From Chloroflexota bacterium (lineage in GTDB: Bacteria; Chloroflexota; Anaerolineae; Caldilineales; Caldilineaceae), in NCBI GenBank assembly GCA_003577005.1, contig QEUW01000090.1, positions 1 to 30,119 on the forward strand: a stretch of DNA of 30,119 nucleotides. Direction: 5' to 3'. Position numbers and translations under genes: made by a program. Each line of letters begins with the position of its first letter. Position 1 is the stretch's first letter. This document shows, one piece after another, positions 14,697 to 21,807 of the stretch. A model generated the notes under the pieces. That model did not search any database, was not told the DNA's origin, and worked only from the letters and a program-made list of their open reading frames with translations.

Positions 14697-15290
14697 TTGA
14701 TTTTACTGTATGCGGTTTTCGCCGGGTTGATCGCCGGTTGGTTGCGGGCATGGTATCACCAAGGCCATCTGGTATTGCCAGAATTGCATCTGCTTTGGCT
14801 GGTGCCACTCGCTTTTGCGCCCCAGTGGCTGGCATTTTTTTGGCCGCCAACGCGTGAATTGATAAACATGCGGATGGCAGCGGTCATTTTGGTCGGTTCC
14901 CAAGTTTTGCTGCTTATCTTTGCCTGGGCAAACCGTAAACATAGGGCTTTTTGGTGGCTTGGTCTGGGTCTATTGCTCAACCTGTTGGTTATCGTCCTCA
15001 ACGGCGGATTGATGCCTGTCAGCCCGGAAACGTTGAGCCGCCTGTTCACCAATACCAACCCAGAAGAGTGGCAAGTAGGTCAACGTGTTGGGACATCGAA
15101 AGATATTGTTTTGCCGGAGCACGCCACACGATTGGCCTGGTTGTCAGATCGTTTTTTGTTGCCAGAGTGGATGCCACAGCGCGCGGCCTTTAGTTTGGGT
15201 GATGTGTTGATCGCCGTTGGCGCATTTTGGTTTCTCTGGCAGGCTGGCGCCGTGCGGCAAGGTGCGCTTTCGTCTGCCCGTTCAGTTTAG
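14697..15290 (+). CDS. DUF5317-like polytopic membrane protein
   Basis: A 197-residue integral membrane protein with about five hydrophobic segments: LLYAVFAGLIAGWL at the start, LLWLVPLAFAPQWLAFFW, AAVILVGSQVLLLIFAW, FWWLGLGLLLNLLVIVL and a C-terminal VLIAVGAFWFLW. After the fourth segment comes NGGLMPVSPETLSRL, the conserved motif that suggested DUF5317, followed by a roughly 70-residue loop or domain. The molecular role of the family is unknown. The start is TTG at 14697 with GAGGG 5 nt upstream; no ATG would preserve the first span. It lies in a compact plus-strand unit, 38 nt after the small peptide and 34 nt before the next gene. Confidence 0.7.
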   Translation: MILLYAVFAGLIAGWLRAWYHQGHLVLPELHLLWLVPLAFAPQWLAFFWPPTRELINMRMAAVILVGSQVLLLIFAWANRKHRAFWWLGLGLLLNLLVIVLNGGLMPVSPETLSRLFTNTNPEEWQVGQRVGTSKDIVLPEHATRLAWLSDRFLLPEWMPQRAAFSLGDVLIAVGAFWFLWQAGAVRQGALSSARSV

Positions 15291-15324
15291 AATCTCTTGT
15301 TTCAGAAAAGGATGCGTAGGTCTC

Positions 15325-15699
15325 ATGATGCACTGGACACTTTTAACGACTGCGTCACCGGTTGACGCTCTCCCTCGGCCTGATTCTGACGACACCAAGG
15401 GCACCTACAGCAAAGATCTAAACCGTATGTTGACAGCCGCAGTGGTCAGCCGCAGATTTCGCAACTTGCTGCTCACCGACCCACAGGCAGCCCTTCATGC
15501 CGGTTATAATGATGAGTCCTTTTCTCTGAGCGAGAGCGAGCGAGATGCAGTCCTGGCGATTCAAGCCGCCAACCTGCGTGATTTTGCCACCCAGTTGGTC
15601 ATAGAAATGGACGATGACGCCAAAGCGGACCCCGGCAGTGATACACCCCACCGGGCACGCCAGACGGAAGCAGCGCCCGGCGTTGCGCATTATGTATAG
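15325..15699 (+). CDS. Small protein resembling nitrile-hydratase-leader-like (NHLP-type) precursors
   Basis: A 124-residue soluble protein. The central block (LNRMLTAAVVSRRFRNLLLT, then DPQAALHAGYNDESFSLSES and ERDAVLAIQAANLRDFATQL) follows the pattern seen in NHLP-clan leader proteins and their stand-alone relatives: a helix ending in L..DP..AL, then F.LS..E...L. Classic NHLP leaders guide modification of a C-terminal core peptide. Here the tail (about residues 95-124) is acidic, then Arg/His/Ala-rich, without a Cys/Ser/Thr-rich core or GG cleavage site, so a structural or regulatory role is as likely. The family assignment is by pattern only. ATG 15325 is chosen (AGGT a few bases upstream); a longer frame from 15217 overlaps the previous gene. 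The histidine kinase follows after 40 nt. Confidence 0.55.
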   Translation: MMHWTLLTTASPVDALPRPDSDDTKGTYSKDLNRMLTAAVVSRRFRNLLLTDPQAALHAGYNDESFSLSESERDAVLAIQAANLRDFATQLVIEMDDDAKADPGSDTPHRARQTEAAPGVAHYV

Positions 15700-15739
15700 T
15701 GTATAGTCTACGCCAACCGGCTGGCGTAAACTTAGCCAG

Positions 15740-16558
15740 ATGAGTGATATCCACGTGCAACCTTTTCACCATGCACCGCAGCGAGAGCAACTCGCCCTAC
15801 CAGCTGACTATACAGCTTCCCTCTCTCTGTTTGTAGAACAGCAACAAGTAGAGCAGAGTAGTATCAAGATCAGCGGTGTTGTTCATGATTTTAATAATTT
15901 GTTGGCGATCATCCTGACTCACACCACCATTGCTCTCAACAAGTTGCCCGTGGATAGTCCGGCGCGGAGCCACCTGGATCGAACCGTACGTACCGCTCGC
16001 CGTATGGCTGAGCTCTCGAACCAGTTGCTCGCCGATATGAAGAGCCGGCGGATCGAATCCGCTTTGCTCGATGTGAACCAGGTGATCCTGGAGACGGTTG
16101 ATTTGCTCAACCCCCGGCTCACGCCCAAGGCTCAGGTGGACCTCCACCTGGCCAGCGACCTCTATCAAGTGTTGGGCAATGATTCGCAACTCCAGCAGGT
16201 GATCATGAACCTCCTGCTCAATGCCGCCGATGCCATTTCTGCGCCGCCAGGTCACATTACGGTCAGCACCAGCAATATCACTGTGCTCGAGGGCCGCCGC
16301 TTGCTCGTCAACGCACCTTCGCCGGGCGACTATGTTTGCTTCCAGGTGGTCGATGACGGGATTGGGATGGATCAGCAGACGCTGGACCACATCTTCCAAC
16401 CCTTTTACACGACCAAACCAGCAGGAGCCGGGATCGGGTTGACAGCCACCCTCAATATCATCCACTCCCATCGCGGGGGCGTCCAGGTCTTTAGCAGACC
16501 GGGTTGCGGTACGACATTTCGTATTTTGCTCCCCGCTGTGGCCGAGGATGAATTCTAG
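15740..16558 (+). CDS. Soluble sensor histidine kinase
   Basis: A 272-residue histidine kinase without membrane spans or a recognisable sensor domain; only about 40 residues precede the phospho-acceptor His49 in SGVVHDFNNLLAIILTH, an HDFNNLL-type H-box as in NtrB-like kinases. The ATP-binding domain is complete: N-box QQVIMNLLLNAADAI (about 154-168), G1 VDDGIGMD, F-box IFQPFYTTK and G2 GAGIGLTATLNIIHSHRGG. It should autophosphorylate and pass phosphate to a response regulator, but none is encoded nearby, so the partner must be elsewhere. Input presumably comes from another protein, and the co-encoded membrane protein or NHLP-like protein is the obvious candidate. The ribosome site is weak before the ATG at 15740. 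It is the last gene of the operon, followed by a perfect palindrome. Confidence 0.85.
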   Translation: MSDIHVQPFHHAPQREQLALPADYTASLSLFVEQQQVEQSSIKISGVVHDFNNLLAIILTHTTIALNKLPVDSPARSHLDRTVRTARRMAELSNQLLADMKSRRIESALLDVNQVILETVDLLNPRLTPKAQVDLHLASDLYQVLGNDSQLQQVIMNLLLNAADAISAPPGHITVSTSNITVLEGRRLLVNAPSPGDYVCFQVVDDGIGMDQQTLDHIFQPFYTTKPAGAGIGLTATLNIIHSHRGGVQVFSRPGCGTTFRILLPAVAEDEF

Positions 16559-16602
16559 TGCTCTGACTTTGCTTTCTGCCTCCCATCATGCCGGTTGTAA
16601 AA

Positions 16603-16636
16603 GATCCCCGCAGCGCATCGATGCGCTGCGGGGATC
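16603..16636. terminator. 34-bp perfect palindrome between convergent genes
   Basis: GATCCCCGCAGCGCATC is followed immediately by its own reverse complement, giving a loopless 17-bp palindrome. It sits between the convergent histidine kinase and SIMPL genes and is GC-rich with A/T-rich flanks (AAAA before, CATTTCT after). It probably works as a bidirectional terminator, although the T-tracts are weak. Confidence 0.6.
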
Positions 16637-16732
16637 GGCATTTCTATGGGAACGGTAGATAAGTAACCAAGTTCGTGTGCAAGCTGAGGGATGCGCATAA
16701 GGGTACGCACATTCCGTGTGCCGAGATAGAGC

Positions 16733-17506
16733 CTACTGTGCAATGGCGTACGTCACCTGGAGCTGCATGATCAACTCCAGTTCACCCGGCGAGATGGGGG
16801 TGACGCCACCGCCGCCGCCGCCCAGGCCAATCTGCTGTGCGAAATTAGAAGCCAAATAGCCGCCACTAGCGATCACCTCGCTGATGCTCACCACCTCACC
16901 CACGCTTACACCAGTCAGTTCGGCCAGTTCTTCCGCCCTGGCTTCAGCGTCTTCGACTGCGCTGCGGCGCGCCTCGGATTCGAGGGCGCTGGGATCGTCG
17001 ATGCGAAATTCGATGCCATAGATATTGTTGGCACCCGCTTCCACGGCGGCGTCGATCACGTTCCCTACATTATCCAGGTCCCGGATCACAACGGTCACGT
17101 TGTTGCTAACACGATAGTTGACCTGATCTTCCGGCAGCGGGCCGGTGGGGCCAAAGCGCTCGGCGTAGATGCTAAAGCCGGTGGTCTGAATATCGTTTTC
17201 AGCGATACCTTGCGCCTCGAGCGCGGCCAATACCTCGTCCATCACAGTCTGGTTTTCGTCCAGCGCATCACGCACCGAGGGTCGCGCCACTTCGACGCCA
17301 AAGTTGGCGCGCGCCACATCGGGCTGGATCCGCACTTTGCCCTGGCCGACGACAGTGATAGTACGGCTTGGCGTACCGGCTGCCGCCTGGGCGCTCACCA
17401 CCGGTGCAGTCGCCCACCAATTGGCTGCGCTAAAAGCCAGCGCACCGACGAGAACAGCGCCGACCAGCGCCAGCGCAGTTATGGCTCGCAAAGAACGTTG
17501 TAACAT
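16733..17506 (-). CDS. Exported SIMPL-domain (DUF541) protein
   Basis: A 257-residue exported protein. The N-terminal signal sequence (MLQRSLRAITALALVGAVLVGALAF) is followed near residue 46 by the SIMPL domain opening RTITVVGQGKVRIQPDVARANFGVEV. Later family landmarks include ENDIQTTGFSIY, YRVSNNVTVVIRDLDNVGNVIDAAVEAGANNI and a C-terminal LELIMQLQVTYAI. SIMPL proteins form oligomeric barrels in the periplasm or at the surface; their role is poorly defined and often tied to stress. A glycine run (GLGGGGGGV) near the end is an unusual loop. ATG 17506 is chosen because it begins the signal peptide and has AAGGAT about 11 nt upstream; the frame stays open to 17710 but upstream sequence is not family-like. 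The next gene on this strand, memo, lies 182 bp upstream. Confidence 0.82.
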   Translation of the reverse strand: MLQRSLRAITALALVGAVLVGALAFSAANWWATAPVVSAQAAAGTPSRTITVVGQGKVRIQPDVARANFGVEVARPSVRDALDENQTVMDEVLAALEAQGIAENDIQTTGFSIYAERFGPTGPLPEDQVNYRVSNNVTVVIRDLDNVGNVIDAAVEAGANNIYGIEFRIDDPSALESEARRSAVEDAEARAEELAELTGVSVGEVVSISEVIASGGYLASNFAQQIGLGGGGGGVTPISPGELELIMQLQVTYAIAQ

Positions 17507-17688
17507 TGGAGTGTTATCCTTTCGTTGATGCTTGAGCATTGTTTCAAAATACCGACCAAATCCTGTCGGCGTTACCTGTCTTGCCCGTAGCGGCGGCCGC
17601 TCTCCCGGGATGAGCCACCCCGCCACGGTTGCAAGCATAGTGACGAAAGGCCGTGGCCGGATGTTCCGCCAAATTCCACGCTTGTTGT

Positions 17689-18921
17689 TCAGCAAAAGAC
17701 CATACCACACACCGTGACAACCGACCTCTCTGTCTCATCTGCCGGGCAGATGGCATAGGCGACCTCCTCGCCGCGCACCTGGCCCAGCGTACGCAAGGTC
17801 AGATAGAGTGGGGTCACGCCACAGACATTGTTGCGGTCGCGCACCTGTTGGATGGCCCCAAAAAAACGTTCGGCGTCCCCTGCGCGCAAGTGGTCGATCA
17901 GCGTCTGGTCCGCGGCCTGCACTCGCTGCTTACCTGCCTGGTCGAGCGGTGCGCCGCCAAAGGCCGGCCCCACGTGGGCCAGGTCGCCCGACGCGATTAC
18001 CAGAACGCGACGGCCTCGTATCCCGGTGCGGAGCGTTTCGACCACCTGTGCAAAGAGTTCGTCTTGCGCCGGTGTGGCGCCGTTGTGGATGTAGTGGTGC
18101 AGGCCACCCACCAGGATCGGTACCACCTCGACCGGCTGCCCTTCGCGCAGATGGTGCAGCCAGACGGCTACCAGTTCGAGCGAGTGCTCTCCGCGGTGGC
18201 GCAGTTCGCCAGCGAACGCTGTTTCCTCTCCGATGGTGGCAGCCAGCGCATCGACCAGCCAGCGAGCGGTTGGCAATGTTCCGTATGGCGTGGCGTAATT
18301 CTGGTGGGTGAGCGTAAAGGGGTCAGCGCCATAGTGATCGGTGCCAAAGATCACGACGAGATCAGCCTCGCGTGCAACCTGGGCAGCCCGCTTCCATACC
18401 TGCGCATAGACTGGTCCCCCACGCAGATAGTCGATATGCGGGCTGAGCAGACCCGGAGGCCGCGACCAATCCACGGTTAGCGGCTCGACGCCATTTGCAT
18501 CCTCAAGATAATCCTGTAACAGCTTCCAGAGCGCCTTCCCATCAGCCGGATAAGAGAGGCCAGCGAGGGCAGGCGGGCGGTAAGGCGCGTTGCGAAAGTC
18601 TTCCAATGCGGCGAGGTGCGCCTGCGCTGCCCGTTCATTCTCTAGCATGAGTGCCTCATCCAGAGCTGCAACCAGTTCCTCCACAGGTGCGAGCGGCGCG
18701 GTGATGCCATAGGTCTCGTAAAAGGCAGACGCCAGGCCGCCGGCGTCGCGTGTGCCATCACAAAAGGCTAGCACAAGCGCCAATGGTTGAGGAACCAACA
18801 ACGGGTGTGGGCTAAGCTGGGCCGGGTCGCGCAGCAACAAATAGTGGCGCCCCTCATGCTGGCAAGGGCGTATATCCAGCGACCGCAATTTAGGATAACG
18901 TTCAGCGGGGATAAGGACCAT
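17689..18921 (-). CDS. Memo-family protein (AmmeMemoRadiSam system protein B)
   Basis: A 410-residue protein. The C-terminal ~270 residues form a Memo domain: LLSPHIDYLRGGPVYAQVW, VIFGTDHYGADPF, RGEHSLELVAVWLHHL, VIASGDLAHVGPAFG and DRNNVCGVTPLYL. These carry the conserved His and Cys residues that coordinate a metal in Memo, a fold related to extradiol dioxygenases. In prokaryotes it is usually encoded with an AMMECR1 protein and a radical SAM enzyme, neither of which is in this window. The N-terminal ~120 residues are an extra domain (RSLDIRPCQHEGRHYLLLRD) seen in longer members. The start is ATG 18921 with AGAGGAAG about 11 nt upstream. The open frame extends to 18996, but that extension runs into the terminal repeat of a MITE and is not credible. 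Confidence 0.8.
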   Translation of the reverse strand: MVLIPAERYPKLRSLDIRPCQHEGRHYLLLRDPAQLSPHPLLVPQPLALVLAFCDGTRDAGGLASAFYETYGITAPLAPVEELVAALDEALMLENERAAQAHLAALEDFRNAPYRPPALAGLSYPADGKALWKLLQDYLEDANGVEPLTVDWSRPPGLLSPHIDYLRGGPVYAQVWKRAAQVAREADLVVIFGTDHYGADPFTLTHQNYATPYGTLPTARWLVDALAATIGEETAFAGELRHRGEHSLELVAVWLHHLREGQPVEVVPILVGGLHHYIHNGATPAQDELFAQVVETLRTGIRGRRVLVIASGDLAHVGPAFGGAPLDQAGKQRVQAADQTLIDHLRAGDAERFFGAIQQVRDRNNVCGVTPLYLTLRTLGQVRGEEVAYAICPADETERSVVTVCGMVFC

Positions 18922-18976
18922 AGACGGAACAACTTCCTCTCTACATATGGGTACACTGAAACCAAATTTTTGGTAT

Positions 18977-19080
18977 TTATCAGGTTCTGTTGCCATTTGG
19001 CGAATTTACCCAGGTACGATGCACTTGTCAAAGTGCGTTACACCTCTGGCACAAACAGAAATGGCAACAGAACCTGGTAA
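18977..19080. mobile_element. Complete MITE-like element (copy 2) with IS6-like ends
   Basis: Perfect 18-bp inverted termini, CAGGTTCTGTTGCCATTT at 18981-18998 and its complement at 19059-19076, extend to about 22 bp with one mismatch. The centre (19012-19045) is a quasi-palindrome, AGGTACGATGCACTTG then CAAAGTGCGTTACACCT, shared with copy 1. There is no coding capacity. I find no convincing target duplication. It lies 55 bp upstream of the memo start codon, so it may separate that gene from an ancestral promoter or supply a new one. Confidence 0.75.
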
Positions 19081-19183
19081 GGGTGACGGGTTTGAGTTAC
19101 ACCAATTGCCTGACAAAAGACCGGAAAGCCGCGCCTATCTACTAACTCGATAGTCTTTGATCCGGCGCATGGTATTGTATAAG

Positions 19184-20215
19184 TTAACCTGACAGCGGAC
19201 GGGCAAAGAGCGTATAGCGGCGCATGGGGCGTGCGTAACGGGCGCTGATCTTGCGTGAACGGTTATCCTCGTACATCAAGGCGTGGATAGCAGAGCGATA
19301 ACCGAGCGCAAACGCCCGCTCCTGTGCCAGCGCCACCAACAACCCGCCCAGACCGATTCCTGCTAGAGCCGGCACAACGCCTACGGTTTTGATGATCACC
19401 GTGTCGATGCGCTCGCCGCGCTGCGCCTGCGCCAGATCGGGCAGGGCAAAGAGAAAGCCGGCCGGGCTGTCATCGTGTTCGGCGATCAATACCAGCTCCG
19501 GCTCTACCAACGGGCGGAGCGGCTTATATAGGGCAAAAAATTCTGTTGCGGAAATCGGCAGATAGAGAAAATTTTCGTGAAAGCTCTGGAGCACAATCTG
19601 GTAGATGCGTTGCAGTTCGGCTTCAAAATGGGCCATCTCTACGTTGCGGACCCGGACGCCGTGCGCCGCAACCTGGTCGGCCAGCGCCACCGTACGCGGG
19701 TCTGCCGGCGCTAACTCGGCCAGGGCAGAAAAATAGTGCGCCAGCGGTGCGAACCCGCTTGCGGTAAAGTGAACCGGCCAATCGTCTGGGTTGTCCGGCT
19801 CCAGAAAAAAGGGGAGATGCTCCGGGCCCTCGATGGTGCGTTCGGTGAGTAGGCGATAGTGGCGAAAGGTGTTGCCATCCAACGGGCCGACGGCTAGCGT
19901 ACAGTTGCGGGTTGCCAGCTCCCGGCAGGTATGCTCGAGCAACGCGACGCCTGCCGCGGTATCAGTTGCCGCATAGTGGCCGATCAGCCCCAATGTCCCT
20001 TGTTCATCTGTCATCCCCGCCGGGGGCGGGGGCGTGTTGCGCCACCAGAGTGAACAGCGGGCGACCGGGGTCTCGTTCGCGGCGAGAGCCAGCCAGTGGG
20101 CATCTGCATCCTCCATCGCCGGCGATTGCGGCGTGACCGGATAGGCGCCGGGAAAGGCGCAGAACTGCTCCAGCGCGGCGAGGGTGGTAGCCTGCACAAA
20201 ATGGTACGCTGACAC
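19184..20215 (-). CDS. GNAT-superfamily N-acetyltransferase-like protein
   Basis: A 343-residue protein resembling the long YghO-type acyltransferase group. The first half contains LGLIGHYAATDTAAGVALLEHTCRE, then AVGPLDGNTFRHYRL and LPFFLEPDNPDDWPVHFTASGF, hallmarks of that group. The second half has the GNAT acetyl-CoA fold: LVLIAEHDDSPAGFLFALPD, then VGVVPALAGIGLGGLLVALA, in which the Q/R-x-x-G-x-G/A-type pyrophosphate loop is represented by AGIGLGGLL, and a terminal MYEDNRSRKISARYA. The acceptor substrate is unknown. The start is GTG at 20215; only a weak purine run (AGAGAGA) precedes it. It is a single gene between repeat regions: a MITE downstream and a 10-bp tandem repeat upstream. Confidence 0.75.
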   Translation of the reverse strand: MSAYHFVQATTLAALEQFCAFPGAYPVTPQSPAMEDADAHWLALAANETPVARCSLWWRNTPPPPAGMTDEQGTLGLIGHYAATDTAAGVALLEHTCRELATRNCTLAVGPLDGNTFRHYRLLTERTIEGPEHLPFFLEPDNPDDWPVHFTASGFAPLAHYFSALAELAPADPRTVALADQVAAHGVRVRNVEMAHFEAELQRIYQIVLQSFHENFLYLPISATEFFALYKPLRPLVEPELVLIAEHDDSPAGFLFALPDLAQAQRGERIDTVIIKTVGVVPALAGIGLGGLLVALAQERAFALGYRSAIHALMYEDNRSRKISARYARPMRRYTLFARPLSG

Positions 20216-20291
20216 TGCCCGTTTATCTCTCTGTCTGTAAATCTTTTGCTCTCAAGCGACTCTATAACGCTACGTTTGCATTTTTTGCTAG

Positions 20292-20361
20292 AACACAGAT
20301 TTTCACTGATTGAAGAACAGAATCCGTGTCTATCCGTGAAAATCTGTGTTCATCTGTGTTC
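20292..20361. repeat. 10-bp tandem repeats with a 15-bp inverted repeat
   Basis: Four imperfect 10-mers in tandem, ATCCGTGTCT, ATCCGTGAAA, ATCTGTGTTC, ATCTGTGTTC (20322-20361), are preceded by AACACAGATTTTCAC (20292-20306), the exact complement of 20336-20350. ATC(C/T)GTG words of this kind are dispersed in many bacterial genomes. It lies between the GNAT start and the end of the lipid-kinase gene. Confidence 0.75.
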
Positions 20362-20391
20362 TATACTCAAATCAGAATGAGAACCGGGGTT

Positions 20392-21807
20392 CTATTTTAC
20401 ACTCGCATTCCGGGAAAGGGCCAGCGAGCCTACTCGGCGGAGAAGCACTGTGGCCCTTTCCCGGAATGCGAAAGGTTGGCGAAAATCCGGAACGGCGGCC
20501 AGACCCAAAATGGATGCCAGCGCCGCGCTCAACGCTTGAATTACCCAGCGCTCGGTCAGGTTGCGGTATCCCTGAGGGCCGCTCTGGGAGAGGCTGAAGA
20601 GAATTGCTGCGACACCGACACACGAGAGAGCGATGGCGGCGTAGGCCAGGCTCTGCCAGGCCGGGCTTGCCATGATCAAAAATGGAATCATCAACAGGCC
20701 CCAGCCAAGCAAGACATAGCGCGCCAACAGCCGGCCCGCAGGATCTTCTGGTGCAGCGCGGCGATGGCGCGCCAGACCGATCATCGCCAGTTGTGCAGCA
20801 AAACTAAGCACGTAAGGAAAGTAAAAAAGCGAGCGGCGATCCAGCGCATTGGCCAGCAGCAACCAGAAGAGTCCCACCGCCCCCACGCTCAAGACCACCG
20901 GAACTGTGTAAGGGCGTGCGTGGCGCTCTACATCCTGCGGCGAGATCACGTTATAAGTCAAAAAGAGCACCAACGGTGGCACCATCCAACGCCACCCGCC
21001 CAGCGTCCAGCAGAGATAGCCATAAACGACTGTTGCCAACACGGCGCTATCGTTGAGCGTGGTGCGCTTGCGCCAGAAGGTGACAAAGAGGATCAGCGCC
21101 ACAGTCAAAAAGAATTGCACAACCAGGTAGGAGAGCTCCACCTCCACAAAGACGCGCAGCGCCAGAAAACTGAGGATAGGAATGAGAAAGTTGTCCAGCC
21201 CCCACCAGGCGGTAGCGTCGAGCAGCATGGAGAGGATGCCCATCACCAGCGCGATCATGAGCGTCTCAGCGCGCCCTACGTCGGTGAAGAGCAGGAGCGG
21301 CACCAGCGTGCTCAGAAAGGCGGCTTGAAAAAAGGCGAGCGAACCTTCCAGCGTTTTGGCGCCGTCGTCCGTGGTGTAGCGGCGGACGCCGTAAAAGACG
21401 CCGATCAGCGCGGCGCTGGCGTCGGCAAAGGTCAAAATGAGTAGCGGAATACTGTAGAGCAACAGCTCGCCGTGCGCCAGCAGAAAGAGCAACCCCGCCC
21501 CCAGTGGAAAGCAGATCTCGCCAATGGTGTTGCGTACGACGCTGCCCGTCACGACGCCCAGGTTGTTGCGCAATGTTCGCACATATTTGACGGCAAACAT
21601 GCCAAGCGAGCTGATCACCGTCAACAACACCACCGGCCACGCCTCGGCAAAAAGCCAGGGGAGCGCCAGGGCAATCAACCCCGACCCGACGTGCATCGCC
21701 TTCCGCACGAGTTCCGGGTGGGGCTGGTAGCGGCGTTGATAACGTGCCAGCAACGCCATCAAGCTGATGACACTGCCGATGACAAGAGCGATCTTGAGCC
21801 AGGTCAC
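20392..21807 (-). CDS. Polytopic SEC59/VTE5-like (phytol/dolichol kinase-type) membrane protein
   Basis: A 471-residue membrane protein with about a dozen hydrophobic segments. The first ~200 residues fit the CTP-dependent lipid-alcohol kinase family (SEC59, VTE5, DGK1; related to CDP-diglyceride synthases): VRKAMHVGSGLIALALPWLF (about 34-53), VVRNTIGEICFPLGAGLLF (about 89), and the nucleotide/Mg2+ motif ADASAALIGVFYG (about 126) followed by KTLEGSLAFF. Known relatives phosphorylate phytol, dolichol or diacylglycerol. It is about twice the usual length; a second membrane half without clear motifs follows. The ATG at 21807 overlaps the stop of the BtaA-like gene (ATGA), so translation is coupled. 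The last ~25 codons run through a 20-bp inverted repeat (20404-20470), so its C-terminal tail is probably a late addition. Confidence 0.75.
   Translation of the reverse strand: MTWLKIALVIGSVISLMALLARYQRRYQPHPELVRKAMHVGSGLIALALPWLFAEAWPVVLLTVISSLGMFAVKYVRTLRNNLGVVTGSVVRNTIGEICFPLGAGLLFLLAHGELLLYSIPLLILTFADASAALIGVFYGVRRYTTDDGAKTLEGSLAFFQAAFLSTLVPLLLFTDVGRAETLMIALVMGILSMLLDATAWWGLDNFLIPILSFLALRVFVEVELSYLVVQFFLTVALILFVTFWRKRTTLNDSAVLATVVYGYLCWTLGGWRWMVPPLVLFLTYNVISPQDVERHARPYTVPVVLSVGAVGLFWLLLANALDRRSLFYFPYVLSFAAQLAMIGLARHRRAAPEDPAGRLLARYVLLGWGLLMIPFLIMASPAWQSLAYAAIALSCVGVAAILFSLSQSGPQGYRNLTERWVIQALSAALASILGLAAVPDFRQPFAFRERATVLLRRVGSLALSRNASVK
20404..20470. repeat. 20-bp perfect inverted repeat inside the 3' end of a gene
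   Basis: The arm at 20404-20423 (CGCATTCCGGGAAAGGGCCA) is exactly complementary to 20451-20470, around a 27-bp centre. It overlaps the final codons of the membrane kinase gene, encoding FAFRERATVLLRR and LSRNASVK. It could double as a terminator-like stem at the end of the operon, or be an inserted palindromic repeat. Confidence 0.8.

Noticed and set aside
18922..18996. Longer start for the memo gene
   Set aside because: The added residues would be encoded partly by the MITE terminal repeat, and ATG 18921 has its own AGAGGAAG.
20322..20361. CRISPR array
   Set aside because: The repeats are 10 bp, tandem and without spacers; no cas gene is present.
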